DNA of 21,902 nucleotides from NCBI GenBank assembly GCA_015501075.1, contig JADNYJ010000518.1, positions 1 through 21,902 of the forward strand, in the 5' to 3' direction. Below, piece after piece: positions 1 to 9,549 of the stretch. This DNA is from Gymnopilus junonius. Taxonomy: Eukaryota; Basidiomycota; Agaricomycetes; Agaricales; Galerinaceae. The translations under genes and the position numbers were made by a program. The first letter of the stretch is position 1. Each line of letters begins with the position of its first letter. A model generated the notes under the pieces. The model had not been told where the DNA came from and made no database searches. It was given only the letters and a program-made list of their open reading frames with translations.

Positions 1-157
1 AAGACTACTTCAAAATCCTGAGTGATAACCACTACACTATAGCACCATGAGTATTGGATTTCAATTGGAAATAGAAAAGATGCAACAATAACATAAAGCT
101 GGGCCAATTCTTTCCTCAACAAAAGAAGAAAATTCATTAGATGGACTGTAGAAGTAA
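1..157. other. Downstream flank of the TFIIIA-like gene
   Basis: AT-rich sequence beyond the stop codon of the zinc-finger gene. I see no coding frame, repeat or RNA gene in it. It presumably holds the 3' untranslated region of the minus-strand gene and the start of an intergenic space cut by the window edge. Confidence 0.5.
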
Positions 158-1884
158 TTACATCGAGGGCGCGTCGATGAGTGTATTTAATGAACAGGTA
201 GGCCGTGCCAGTTTTTTCCGTTTTCTGACCCAGATTTCTACGCTCTCTTTCACGATAACGACATCATGAGCGGCTGCAAGGTGTCGTCTTAGATCGTAGG
301 CACGACTGAAAACATACTCGCAAGGTCGACACGTAGTATCGGAACTTGCAGCGTTGCTGGAAATCTCCTCGTCCGCCAAGTCCCGTATCTCAGGGAAGGG
401 ACATCGCATAGCTTTTGCATCCTTCAAACGGGCTTCGGAACGCTGAAGGTAGGCGTATCCTGTGATGGCATCGATGTCGGTGGTGAGCTCTTTTACCGTT
501 TGACCTTCCTCTGGGGAAGAGTCATCCTCTGGCAGGTCTTTCACAGACTCAGCAAAATGGATTTTGGCTAGATGGCGTTGTAGGAGGTGCTTGTATCCAA
601 AGGCTGATCCACAATCTGCGTGGGGGCAAATAAAATCTCGCTTTCCTAGATGGTTCACGTGTACATGAGTGTTGAGGGCTTTTTTCTGTCAAATAAACGG
701 TGAGGCATAATCGAGGAAAAGCTTGCAAGAGGAATTTACAGATTTGAAATCCCTGCCGCATTCAGTTACTTCACATTTCCAATCTCTTCCGTGCTCTCCG
801 CCTCTCCTTCTCTTCCTGGCAGGTTGGTCGCTGTCTTCGCCCGAATCCAAGTATCCATCTAATTCCATTTCGGCATCCCGTTGTTCGTGAAGCTTTAAAT
901 GTGCTCTAAGGTTTCCTGGATTAGAGAACGTTCGTCCATTACAAGAAGGATAAAAACAAGCTGGTGGATGGTCAGTCCGGATATGAGACTGTAGAGCAGA
1001 CCAGGTGGGAAAATATCTAGGTAAAGAGTCATCTTTTGCGAGGCAGTTGGCGTGAACACAGGTGTAACGCTTGTCTGAAGGAGTGACCAATGAATAAACG
1101 TCGTTTTGGTCGTACAGAGAGAGACTCACCGTCATGGGTTTTGTGGTGAGATCGGAGGTGCTGATTTGTGTCAAAAGACTTTGCGCAACCATCGTGCTCA
1201 CAACGATAAGGCTTGGTCCCAGGAGGAGCATGCTTCTCACAAATGTGTGCTCGTAGTAAGTGGTGTTTTGAAAAGGCCTCATGGCATTCAGTTTCACTAC
1301 ACTGGATAGAAAATATCGTCATTACATTCGAAAAGGGCATACCCGTATAACAGACCTTGTAAGGTTTTGCACCATCATGCCAAGAATGGTGTGCTTGCAA
1401 ATGTTGGGATGTCCAAAAACGTTTCTCGCAACCTGGCCTTTCACAAGAGAAAGGACGTGCAGTCTCGGGCAAGTGGGACCTCGAATGCGCATGCAAGTGT
1501 GTTTCCCTCAAGTAGGATTTTCCACACGTATTACAAACGAATGGTCTCTGAATAGTTCTGAGCGAAGAGTAATGACAAGATATAGCGAACACTGACCTGC
1601 CCTGTATGTGAACGCTCATGTTCTTCTAAGCGGGTTGGTTTGGTGTAAGCCTTTTCGCAACCTTCGAACGTGCAACGATAACATTTTTTAGTTTTTAAGA
1701 CTAAAGAACCATTAACTAGAATGGGTGCAGGTCTTGAGCCTGATGCTACTGGAAAGGAAGAGTCTGAATCGAACTGTTCAGGCAGAGTGGATGTTGGTGG
1801 AGGACTCAGATGCAGGATGAGGGGTTCACTTTGCCTGCTGTTCTTGCGCTTGCCCAGAACAGTGGTCTGGTGTGCATTTTTCAT
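158..1884 (-). CDS. TFIIIA-like C2H2 zinc-finger transcription factor
   Basis: Five exons: 1884-1597, 1547-1356, 1301-1130, 1074-740 and 685-158. The introns are 49-55 bp with GT...AG ends. All junctions keep frame, giving about 504 residues. C2H2 fingers follow one another from about residue 71: finger 1 (C-x4-C...H-x4-H near 71-93), then eight more to about residue 372 with TGQ/TARP-type linkers. After a 75-residue spacer comes a tenth finger with Cys448, Cys451, His464 and His469. A basic patch (KRRR) lies between fingers 7 and 8. This array is the signature of TFIIIA, which binds the internal control region of 5S rRNA genes, recruits TFIIIC/TFIIIB for RNA polymerase III, and also binds 5S rRNA. 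The start is the first ATG after an in-frame stop near 2048; an upstream coding exon is not excluded. No frame error is visible. Family assignment is inference from finger number and order. Confidence 0.85.
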
Positions 1885-2239
1885 CTGTTCTGAGGTCAGA
1901 CGCGTGGTGGTGCAGTGGACGTTGTTGAAATCATAAGCAGGCTCAAAGCAGGCCTCTGATTGGACAACATGGTTTGGCTCTGCTTGTCTGCAGTCATACC
2001 GTTTCAGGTTCAAGGAAAATGCTCTTAGTATGCTTTCCTTTACGGCTCAATTGAAATCTGGTCTTCAGCACTAGGATATCTCCACAGTGATCATGGCAGT
2101 CAGACGAGCGTTTTAATGGTGCCTTTTACGATCGCCCTTGTTGCGTGATAGAAAAAAACTCTGGCGTCAGCTCTTGCAGTCCAAACTAGCTAGGCAATTC
2201 TGGAAAGAAACTCTCAAGCACGCAGGGCCTGATTACCTT
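1885..2239. other. Intergenic, 5' side of the TFIIIA-like gene
   Basis: About 355 bp between the start of the minus-strand zinc-finger gene and the foldback element. It should contain that gene's promoter and leader. The reading frame stays open upstream of the chosen ATG to about 2048, but without another ATG. I see no clear TATA box and no other gene. Confidence 0.45.
2237..2239. repeat. Candidate target-site duplication, left copy
   Basis: CTT directly abuts the left end of the foldback element and is repeated as CTT at 2453-2455 directly after its right end. Three matching bases can arise by chance, so this supports but does not prove transposition. Confidence 0.4.
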
Positions 2240-2452
2240 CACTGCTGGCACCAACCTCTGTTTCTTTGGGAAACAGCATGAAAGAAACACGTCACCTGAT
2301 TTCTTTTAGGTGTTTCTCAAGCAACCAGCATTCGGCCTTGCCTAATTTGGTATGGCCGACCGGTGTTTCTCAAGAAAACAGTGGAAAAAAAGTCATATGA
2401 CGTGTTTCCTAGGTACTGTTTCCTCAAGAAACACTACTCAGTGCCAGCAGTG
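2240..2452. mobile_element. MITE-like foldback element, CACTA-type ends
   Basis: The two halves are a long imperfect inverted repeat: left arm 2240-2337, loop 2338-2353, right arm 2354-2452. The outer 12 bases, CACTGCTGGCAC, match the other end exactly as a reverse complement. About three quarters of the outer 68 positions pair in my hand alignment, and the innermost five (CGGCC/GGCCG) are perfect. The element is flanked on both sides by CTT (2237-2239 and 2453-2455), a possible 3-bp target duplication. Ends starting CACTG and a 3-bp duplication are what the CACTA (En/Spm, CMC) superfamily leaves. There is no transposase frame, so it would be non-autonomous. A 13-base string, GGTGTTTCTCAAG, also recurs directly (2309-2321 and 2362-2374). 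Superfamily assignment is inference; the hairpin is directly visible. Confidence 0.6.
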
Positions 2453-2645
2453 CTTCAATCTTGCAACAATACTGTATCTCATGTTACCTCGCAAGATTCC
2501 TCGACTGGTTCACGGTCCGTAACAATCGAGGAGCAAGCAGGCTATTTTCAAATGGGCCTCCGGTGCTCTCGAAGTATGTTAGCCGCTAGGACTTCGTGCT
2601 TTTGATCATCAGTACTCTCGTACTCTTTATCTTGTTCTACGTATC
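2453..2645. other. Spacer between the foldback element and the membrane-protein gene
   Basis: Short stretch upstream of the membrane-protein gene. It includes a hydrophobic open stretch around 2589-2645 that is not in the frame of the next exon and ends at a stop. It could be leader, or a lost first exon. No other feature is seen. Confidence 0.3.
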
Positions 2646-3610
2646 ATGAGATTGAGCCGTGCAATAATCTGCTGTACGTTGGTAGTGTTGAACAGCTCTC
2701 AACCCCTGGTGGATTCGCTTTGACTGATACATTGACTTTTCAGTGTCTCTTTTCTTGACTGCTGGAATTTCTGCGACTCTTGGGGGGACTTTTGCTCGAG
2801 ATATTGCTCCTCAACGGACGGCATGGTGGATTGTCGTTGTCGGTCTAGGTAGTGCCATTCGATCGATGTGGTCGTGAGTCATCGCACTTTGTAACCTTGG
2901 CCTTCCATCCAAATATGTACGACCAGGATATTTTCTGGATCTGGCCTCAGGCCCCATTCGTCTCGGTCAGTTGCAGCAGAAGCACTTAGTCTCTTCATGC
3001 TATTTCCCTTCCAGACAAGTAGGCATTTTACCTGATCCAATTATTTGGAGTTGTCATACTTAATATCCAACAAGTCACTCCTTTTATCGCCACTGATATG
3101 ACAACAAACTATGAATCGAATGCTTCCGTGCTTATATGCATGAAAATATTTGCTATTGGAAGTGCAATTCTGCGTAGGCGTTCTCTCCTTTTTATTTGTC
3201 ATATAGCTTACATTCCAATGCAAGATGTGGCATACACTTTCATTCTCATAAGTCTTGCGGTTTTAACAGTTCCCGCTTTCGATGCTGATGTTTGGAGGCG
3301 GGACATCGACTCGTCGCCTTCTCCATTTCCCCTTGCTATAATCTTCGCCTTTTTCTGCCCTTGTATTGCTCGCCTTTTCCCCGCCACTCGTTCACTTGTC
3401 ACTGAATCTGTACCGCTGGACCCGCTTCGCTCCCTTTGCTTGCCAACTTGCGATCCTGATTGTCGTGTCCATGGGCGTCCTAAAACGGCAGCTTCCGATG
3501 CAGGTGAAGGCCAACCATTACCCACCAACAGGCGCGCCCAGCCAGTATTACCTCACATGCTTATTAGGATACCTAACTCTGCCGAGTTACAATCTGCCAT
3601 TCATGTAGAA
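2646..3610 (+). CDS. Unrecognised multi-pass membrane protein (frame broken once)
   Basis: Not recognised as a known family. The best model starts with ATG at 2646 (exon to 2673). A GTACGT...CAG intron follows (2674-2743, branch site CTGAT), then an exon to about 2872 before a GTGAGT donor. The next exon starts near 2935 or 2957. A further exon opens after GTAG at 3019 and runs to a GTAGGC donor near 3173. Its acceptor is CAAG near 3222, and the last exon ends at the TAG near 3610. The product has at least four hydrophobic segments (around AWWIVVVGLGS, IQLFGVVIL, AYTFILISLAVL, LAIIFAFF, ACQLAILIVVSMGVL) joined by short loops, so it should be a membrane protein of roughly 250 residues. The frame must shift by one base at a CCC run (3358-3360) to keep the hydrophobic pattern to the end. 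The junction around 2965-3020 is uncertain. It lies next to the foldback element. It may be an intact gene with assembly errors or a decaying one. Confidence 0.4.
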
Positions 3611-3795
3611 CTTCCTTTCTAGTCCTCGTAGAGACAATCAAATGGTATCATCGTGCGTGACGTTAGGGACACGAATGATAACTGTGTGACTGAACGCGTA
3701 GCGCGTCTGATTAGTCAGCAGAACCTGTATGAATTGGGAAAGAACGGAAAATCAACAGACTTGGACCGAGCCACCAAGGTCGACACGGCGACTTC
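3611..3795. promoter_or_regulatory. Promoter/leader region of the Spt21-like gene
   Basis: About 185 bp between the stop of the membrane-protein gene and the ATG at 3796, both on the plus strand. It must hold the start region of the downstream gene. A short upstream ATG (3729) opens in another frame and overlaps the main start. No TATA box is evident. Confidence 0.3.
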
Positions 3796-6700
3796 ATGAG
3801 TCTCGACAGGAAATCTTCACTTCGTGTACTCTATACTATCAATGCATCTCCTCAGTACATCCTCGCAAAGTCCCATACACGAGTTCCAATCACCGTAATT
3901 CCAACCGAGGACAGTGCCAGCCAAAACACGTCAAAGCCGTTGTACGCCAATGTCCTTCTTAAGACGTGTCTGAATACCATTCGTCGCTCAAGCCCTGAGC
4001 TAACACACGACCGTAACCGTGATTTCTCTATATACGTTCTTGATCCTCTCGAGTCCAACTCCGCCCCAGCACCTGTTCAGATATCCAATGCAGGAGGGGA
4101 TTCGTCATCTTCGAACAATGCTCCAGCAGCAGAACAGCCTAGAGGAGTTGCCGTCGGACTTGGTTTAATGTCTTGGGCTTTGGCTGCCGATGACAGTGAT
4201 GCAACGACAGCAACGGGCACCCTGGTGAAGCAAGCAAATGGCCAGGAGGCCTTGGAGGTTATATTCGCTCTTCGCGAGGTGAGTATGGGGATTCGTTCCC
4301 ACGTCCAGTTTCACTCAATTCATATTCTGTCTAGACTGTTGCAATGCAGAAGCCTTCCTGGAGTGTCCAACCAAGTTCATCCCAACCCTCTAGTTCTCAG
4401 GAGAGTGCGCGTAGGCCAAAAACTGAAACGCCACCACAATATCCTTTCTTGAGCCAGGTATTTTTAAAACATCTTGTGACTTGACGTTTGTCGCCAATTC
4501 GATGTCAGATTTCTTCAACCTCGTACAAGTCATTCTTGCAAACCTCTTCATCAATGCAAACCCGTTCTTCAGATGACTTGACCCGAGAGACTTTGGCTTC
4601 AATTCAAATGCGTGCAAAAGCGAAGATCAAACCTCCAAAACCTATCAAACAGTCAACCATTCCTGCTACTGAATCAGACAAATTAATGAACGCAGATACA
4701 TATATTGGGCCGTTGAGAAAGAAAGGCAGACCGAGGACTACTGGTGGAGATAACAAGCCTACAGTTACACACACCAATGCTGTTGCCTCTGGTTCAGGTT
4801 CAACAGCAAGCCAACCAAAAGAAGTTATTGTCATAGACGGTTCTGATAGCGATGGCACAGCTCCAACTCCAACCTCCACCAGTTTCTCTATTTCAACCAA
4901 ATCTTCATATGTTCCACATACATCCAACAAGAAACGCAGTAATCAATACCCGGTGGGTTCACCCTTCACTACGCGGCCTCTTGTTAGACGAGCAACAAAT
5001 CCTGAACCTATTGCGCCTCCAACTGTGGCACCGGCAACGATAGAAGTTAAGGCTGAGCCACAAGATGAACCCAACCTTCTTGGTTTGCTTACCTACTTGT
5101 CGGCTACTTCCTCCTCAGAGTCTGCTACGCAGAATGCAGCCGTTCTGGCAGCACTGAATACTATAGACTCTTCCGGGAAAGCTGAGGAAAATACACCCAA
5201 CCCTGCCCTTATTGCAGCTCTTCGTCAGCTTCTGACCGCATATACCGTTAACAGTCCTACGCCTCCTATAACTGAACCCCCGAAATCTCATCACCGTTCG
5301 TCTTCCTCTTCTCAAGATGATAGTATAGTCATCTTGGACAAGGAAAACGTGAATCCTGTCGCCTATCAGAAAAAAACAGAAAAGGACTGTCAGGTTCTCA
5401 AATCCTCCGATTCATCTTCTGCTATTGTATCGTCTTCGTCTTCTGATCCCTCTGTGCAACTTCCACACTATCATGAACGACATGTGCAAAGTCTGGGGCC
5501 AAGCGCCCGTTCAAATGAAAACTCCTCGCAAAGACCGTCATTGACAGAACCTTCTCTCGCATCTAACTCCGACAAAACTGTACGAAAACGTACTCTAAGC
5601 GACTTTATGGATGAGCGAGAAAATAGAAGCAACAAAGGCAAGGGTAAGGTGCGCGAGCGTGTTGAGAAACGCGATGGTCACAGGCATACTGAATCTCAAC
5701 GTGTTCAGCCTCCGAAACCGACACAGGATTTACTCCGACATTACCCTCGTCTGGCTGCTTCTAATTTACCTCGCACTGAGCCTGCGTGCAATAATTATTA
5801 TAGAATGCCACTGGAATCTATGACTATGACCTCGCCTGCCAGACCACGTCCCGATTTCGACGACAAGTCGTCCATGCACGAAAACGCCGCTGCTGGAAGC
5901 TCCACTGCAAGCAGCAGCAGAACGTCTTCAACTTCTCCTCGACATGCGAAAGTGTCAGCATCTTCTCCAGTCCGTGGACCACGAAACGAGGCTCGTAAAA
6001 AATACGTAGTTCCGGAATGGGCACGGACAAACACTTCTACGCAGCCCCGACTTTCAGAAGAGGCGCATAAGGCCTTGGAGGAAGTAGAAGAAAGGAAGAA
6101 GCGCGAAAGAAGCGCTGCAAGGAAGAGATTACCTTCTGTACAGGCTAAGTTGAAGAACAAGGGAGCAGCTAAAAGTGATGCCAACAGTAATGAAAATGCT
6201 GAACCTTTGGCTCCTCCGCCGCCGCCTAAACCAGATGCTTCACGCGGTCCTATTACAGCCATTACCCTCCCAGTAGTCGCCTCAGCCGATATCATTTTTC
6301 CTTTCGTCACCTCAACCAGAGCGTCTTCCCCCCCGCCCCAACCTAATGTACTGGCCAAAACCCCAAGAACACCTAGCAGAGATCGACATCATCCGCGACC
6401 TACACCGGGAGCAGAGAATGATTCCCTTTTTACTCCTGTCATGGGCAGCGGCAGCCTTTTTGGCAGTGCGCATTCATATACTCGTCGAACACCATTACCT
6501 CCACCTAGCATCTTGACTTCACCCCTTGGTAATCGCAAGAAGGCTAAACTGACTCCAATGAGATCTGCTCTCACAGGAAAATCTTTTGCCTGGACCACCA
6601 GTTCCTCAGCACCATCTTCAGATTCGAAAGCTGCAGATGATGAAATAGGGTCTAATAAGCCTCTTGATAAAGAACTACAAGATGCCTTAGAGGACCTGGA

Positions 6701-7400
6701 ATGTCCACCAAGTTCGCTTCCTGTCGCTAGTAGTGATATTGACGTGGATGAAGAGGAGCACACTCAAGATGGAGAATTTGACATTGGCGACGATGCCGAG
6801 TTTGTCCTCGTGAAACAACACTGGGCTGGGCTTCCTCCCTCCTCGCCACCACCCCCGTCCAGTCCGATGCTTCTTCCAGAAATGAGAGACAACGATATTC
6901 AGGACGATGACGAGATGGATGAGCTCCCTATCGCCACATCAGACAGCGAGACCGATGCAGAGATGAACGAAACGACTGGCGGGGAAACCGACGATGTCCA
7001 GAGCCCTACAGATGTTGCTGAAGGTCAAACAGCTTTCTCTACTTTCTTCATGCCATCAGATTTTACGACCTCGGAGTTCCCTAATTCCTCTGAGCTGTTC
7101 GAACAGTATACGAACATTAACGACCAGTCGGATTTCTTTCCAAACATGGGCGAGATCGACATGTCGGATCCCAACTTTGGAGCCATCTTCCAACAGGGAC
7201 TTGAGAATATTGATTTCACCGAGTTCTGGGAGACCTTCAAGCCCATGGTTAATGACAGCTTGCAGCCGTTGCAGGGGATTTCTAACCAGCCTAATTTTGA
7301 TATGGGACAGGATAGTTCTGCCATGACATCTTTTGGTGACATCGACCATGCCAAGTTGGCAGACGAGGTGCAATCATTGTTCAGTGGCTGCTTAATGTGA
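3796..7400 (+). CDS. Large Spt21/Ams2-like nuclear protein
   Basis: Three exons, 3796-4278, 4335-4457 and 4509-7400, with 56- and 51-bp introns, all phase 0, giving about 1165 residues. The first roughly 165 residues form a compact domain (SSLRVLYTINASPQYILAKS near the start, then VAVGLGLMSWAL). This resembles the conserved N-terminus of fungal Spt21/Ams2 proteins, which act on histone-gene transcription and centromeric chromatin; the link is from memory of the family and is only moderate. The rest is largely disordered and rich in Ser, Pro and charged residues. Visible motifs are an AT-hook-like core RKKGRPR (272-278), two hydrophobic cores next to Ser/Asp that look like SUMO-interacting motifs (VIVID at 308-312 with an acidic tail, IVIL at 475-478), basic stretches typical of nuclear import, Asp/Glu-rich stretches near 780-880, and an acidic, aromatic C-terminus that could be an activation region. 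I see no GATA zinc finger. The frame is intact over 2.9 kb. Confidence 0.6.
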
Positions 7401-7807
7401 TGTATGAATTGTCTTGCCTTCGTTGCATGTCGTAAGTCCTCGTCGCTTTAGGTGTACGTCAATATTTATATGAATACCTCCTTGCTTGCAGATCGCCTTG
7501 GTCATTTTCCTGAGCTTTTCAATTTTTGGACATTTTGTTTTGATGTCTTCGAGCAAAGCAAAGAATTTTGCATTGACACACCTGCTGTCCATTCTCACTG
7601 TATATATCACGTTGCATCTTGAACCATTATCGATTATCCCATACTTCTACATCCATAGTCTGTTGTCCTGTTTCCTGCTAGTATACATACCGTCAACAAT
7701 GTGCAAAAATTAATGCCTCAACCGCAAAGTGTCCGAATTAACATAAAAATCCTACTGCTCATAAGTATGGTTTAAGACTACAATGCCAGTTGCCCAAAAT
7801 ACATATG
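7401..7807. other. Intergenic, convergent 3' ends
   Basis: About 400 bp of AT-rich sequence between two genes whose ends face each other (Spt21-like, +; carbonic anhydrase, -). It should carry both 3' untranslated regions. I see no coding frame with splice or codon support and no repeat. Confidence 0.5.
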
Positions 7808-9104
7808 TCAATGACCCTTGCCGAAATCCCAGACCTTGTTCGGTTTGCTGTCAGCATGATAGTTCTGCGCAGCTTGGAGAGCTTCGAATGGGACGTGGGG
7901 AATTTCCTTGCCAGGAGGACCAAAGGACACATTAAGATCGTGCACCCTGCCCGTTCCCTCATTATATACGAATCCGTGGACGAATACGTCGGTGGGCAAG
8001 TTGTCGTGTGCTCGAGAATGCCTTGAGTAAGCCTAAAGGAAGTAAGGGTCAATGAAATTTGTCTAGGACACTAACTGAATATATTCGCTTACCTGCGTCA
8101 AGATACTATGCTTGCGGAGTTCTTTGACGCTACGTTTGACATTCTCTTCGACAAGCGCTCGGAATCCAGCTAAAAAATCAGATTTATAAATCAAACTCGC
8201 GTATTCTTTGAAGAGGAAAAGACGCACAATCAGTAGCAGGGGGTGCTGTTGTGACGCCTTTATCCTGGCCCCGCCGAGGCATTCTAGACTCGCGGAGGAG
8301 GACAATTTCTTGTCTAGAATAAAAATAAGTTTATTCAAAAGACTATTTTAGCCTGAAGCAAAAACATTACCTCCTTGACTTGCGGTACAATTCAGAGATC
8401 GACCTAATCCAATCTCTGACATGGCGGCTAGCCGACTTTGCCTTCGTGATCGCATTTTCCACACTCTTGCAACCATAGTGGCCAAGTACGATGATGTGCT
8501 GGACATGGAGTGATTCAACAGCATACGCAACTGCAGCATCCCTAATAAAGAAATCAGTTGAAGAATATTAGGTCGTAGGTAATTTGGCGTACGCGCTAGG
8601 GTCATGAGAGGAATATTGATTGCCAAATGTTATTGTGCGAGTGATCGATCCAGGTGGCTGTGAGATGGTACTGGGGTGAGCCTAGAAAGGCCATGAAGGA
8701 TAATGCATGTCATGTAAGGCAGAGACTTGCCTGTTGTCTACACATCCAATGAACATGAATGAAGGTGCTATTGGAAATAGATTGTATTTCAATACAACTG
8801 TCAGAACCCATCACATACTGTCGTTTGTGGGCTTAGCAACCTCAAGCAGAACATTCTGGCGATATCTCTTGGTTCCCATTATAAAGCTCCTGCATAGTAT
8901 GTGTATGTGATCTCGTGCTCGAAACCGAGGAGTTCGAGGCAGTCAAGGGTTTCTGCGAAACGGGCGCATGCTGAGGCGCATCGGAAGGAGCTGGTGAGGG
9001 GCTCGTGGGTAAAGGCCAATAACCACAGGATGGGCCGACACCATATGCATAAAGAGGGCAAGCATAGCGAAAACCGAGAAAGATTTAATCGTAAACGTAA
9101 ACAT
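7808..9104 (-). CDS. Beta-class carbonic anhydrase, probably secreted; one 5' frame break
   Basis: Exons: 9104-8819 (5' part uncertain), 8767-8727, 8681-8593, 8541-8371, 8313-8228, 8169-8093 and 8032-7808. Introns are 45-60 bp, and from 8879 downstream every junction keeps frame. Beta carbonic anhydrases interconvert CO2 and bicarbonate with Zn held by Cys, His and Cys. The Cys-Asp/Arg dyad motif CxDxR is present as CVDNR, followed 12 residues later by PPG as in the family, and the second motif is HYGC. A later SGFRALVEENVK stretch and the C-terminal VHGFVYNEGTGRVHDL strand also fit. The ATG at 9104 begins a classic signal peptide (hydrophobic core, then SAHP), followed by a Pro/Ser/Thr-rich linker. 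Joining leader to domain needs an intron near 8971-9023 and one extra base to be ignored around 8860-8870, where LYNGNQ and YRQNVLLEV lie in different frames. A prediction starting at the ATG at 8879 would miss the leader. Confidence 0.8.
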
Positions 9105-9549
9105 GGCGCAAAGTTCAGATTCGGTTTGTCGTTAGTAGTCGAGACAAGCAAGAGGGTTAGGTGGCACCAGGCCAAAGCTGTTGAGCAGGTCGACGAACCA
9201 GCGTCTTTCAGAGGGATGTAGTTGCAGTCCGAGCTGTACCAGGGGCACTCGTTAACGCCGAACATAGAGTTCCCATGTGACGGGCATTGATGATGAATGT
9301 ATGAATGTTCTTGGCAATGGTGGCTGTTCTTTCGAGGGACCGGGTTATTACATATTTAATATGTAGACTTTGAACTGAAGTGAAACGAGTTTTAAAACGA
9401 ATTGTGAAGGCCAGAGTAAAGAAATGAGAATAACTGTTTAACACATTCAAGTTTAGAGAGGCTTATATAATAAAATGTCAAACGCGTCGCTGTGTTCCTG
9501 AGTGCCTGCGGAGAGCAGAGCGTCCAACCCGACTCCTTTCCATCAAACC
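9105..9549. promoter_or_regulatory. Divergent promoter, carbonic anhydrase / Dsc3
   Basis: About 445 bp between two gene starts that point away from each other. A TATA-like string lies at 9464-9472, 78-86 bases before the plus-strand ATG. Several cysteine- and histidine-containing open stretches occur on the minus strand but overlap one another in different frames and lack a convincing start, so I treat the DNA as leader and promoter. Confidence 0.45.
9464..9472 (+). promoter_or_regulatory. TATA-like element of the Dsc3 gene
   Basis: TATATAATA, the only such string between the two divergent starts. It lies about 80 bases upstream of the plus-strand start codon, a usual range in fungi. Assigned by position only. 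Confidence 0.4.

Noticed and set aside
2589..2645. Hydrophobic stretch DFVLLIISTLVLFILFYVS as a first exon of the membrane protein
   Set aside because: Its frame cannot be joined to the next exon with a consensus donor; a stop precedes and follows it.
5750..5830. Possible GATA zinc finger (ACNNYYRM resembles the second half of a GATA finger)
   Set aside because: Only one Cys is present and there is no CxxC pair in any frame, so no metal site can form.
8682..8726. GC-AG reading of this carbonic anhydrase intron (AG|GCAAGT is a strong-looking donor)
   Set aside because: The GC donor puts the next exon out of frame or destroys the CVDNR arginine. The GT donor three bases further on keeps both the motif and its usual 12-residue spacing to PPG.
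9136..9250. Stretch reading SERRWFVDLLNSFGLVPPNP on the minus strand, which looks protein-like
   Set aside because: A stop lies directly before it in the same frame, no splice acceptor fits, and it would end just upstream of the carbonic anhydrase ATG. Kept as leader sequence.
8882..9265. Cysteine-rich open frame containing ECPWYSSDCNY, tempting as a small secreted protein
   Set aside because: It overlaps the carbonic anhydrase leader in another frame, its hydrophobic part is a shadow of the true signal peptide, and it ends inside the enzyme's first exon.
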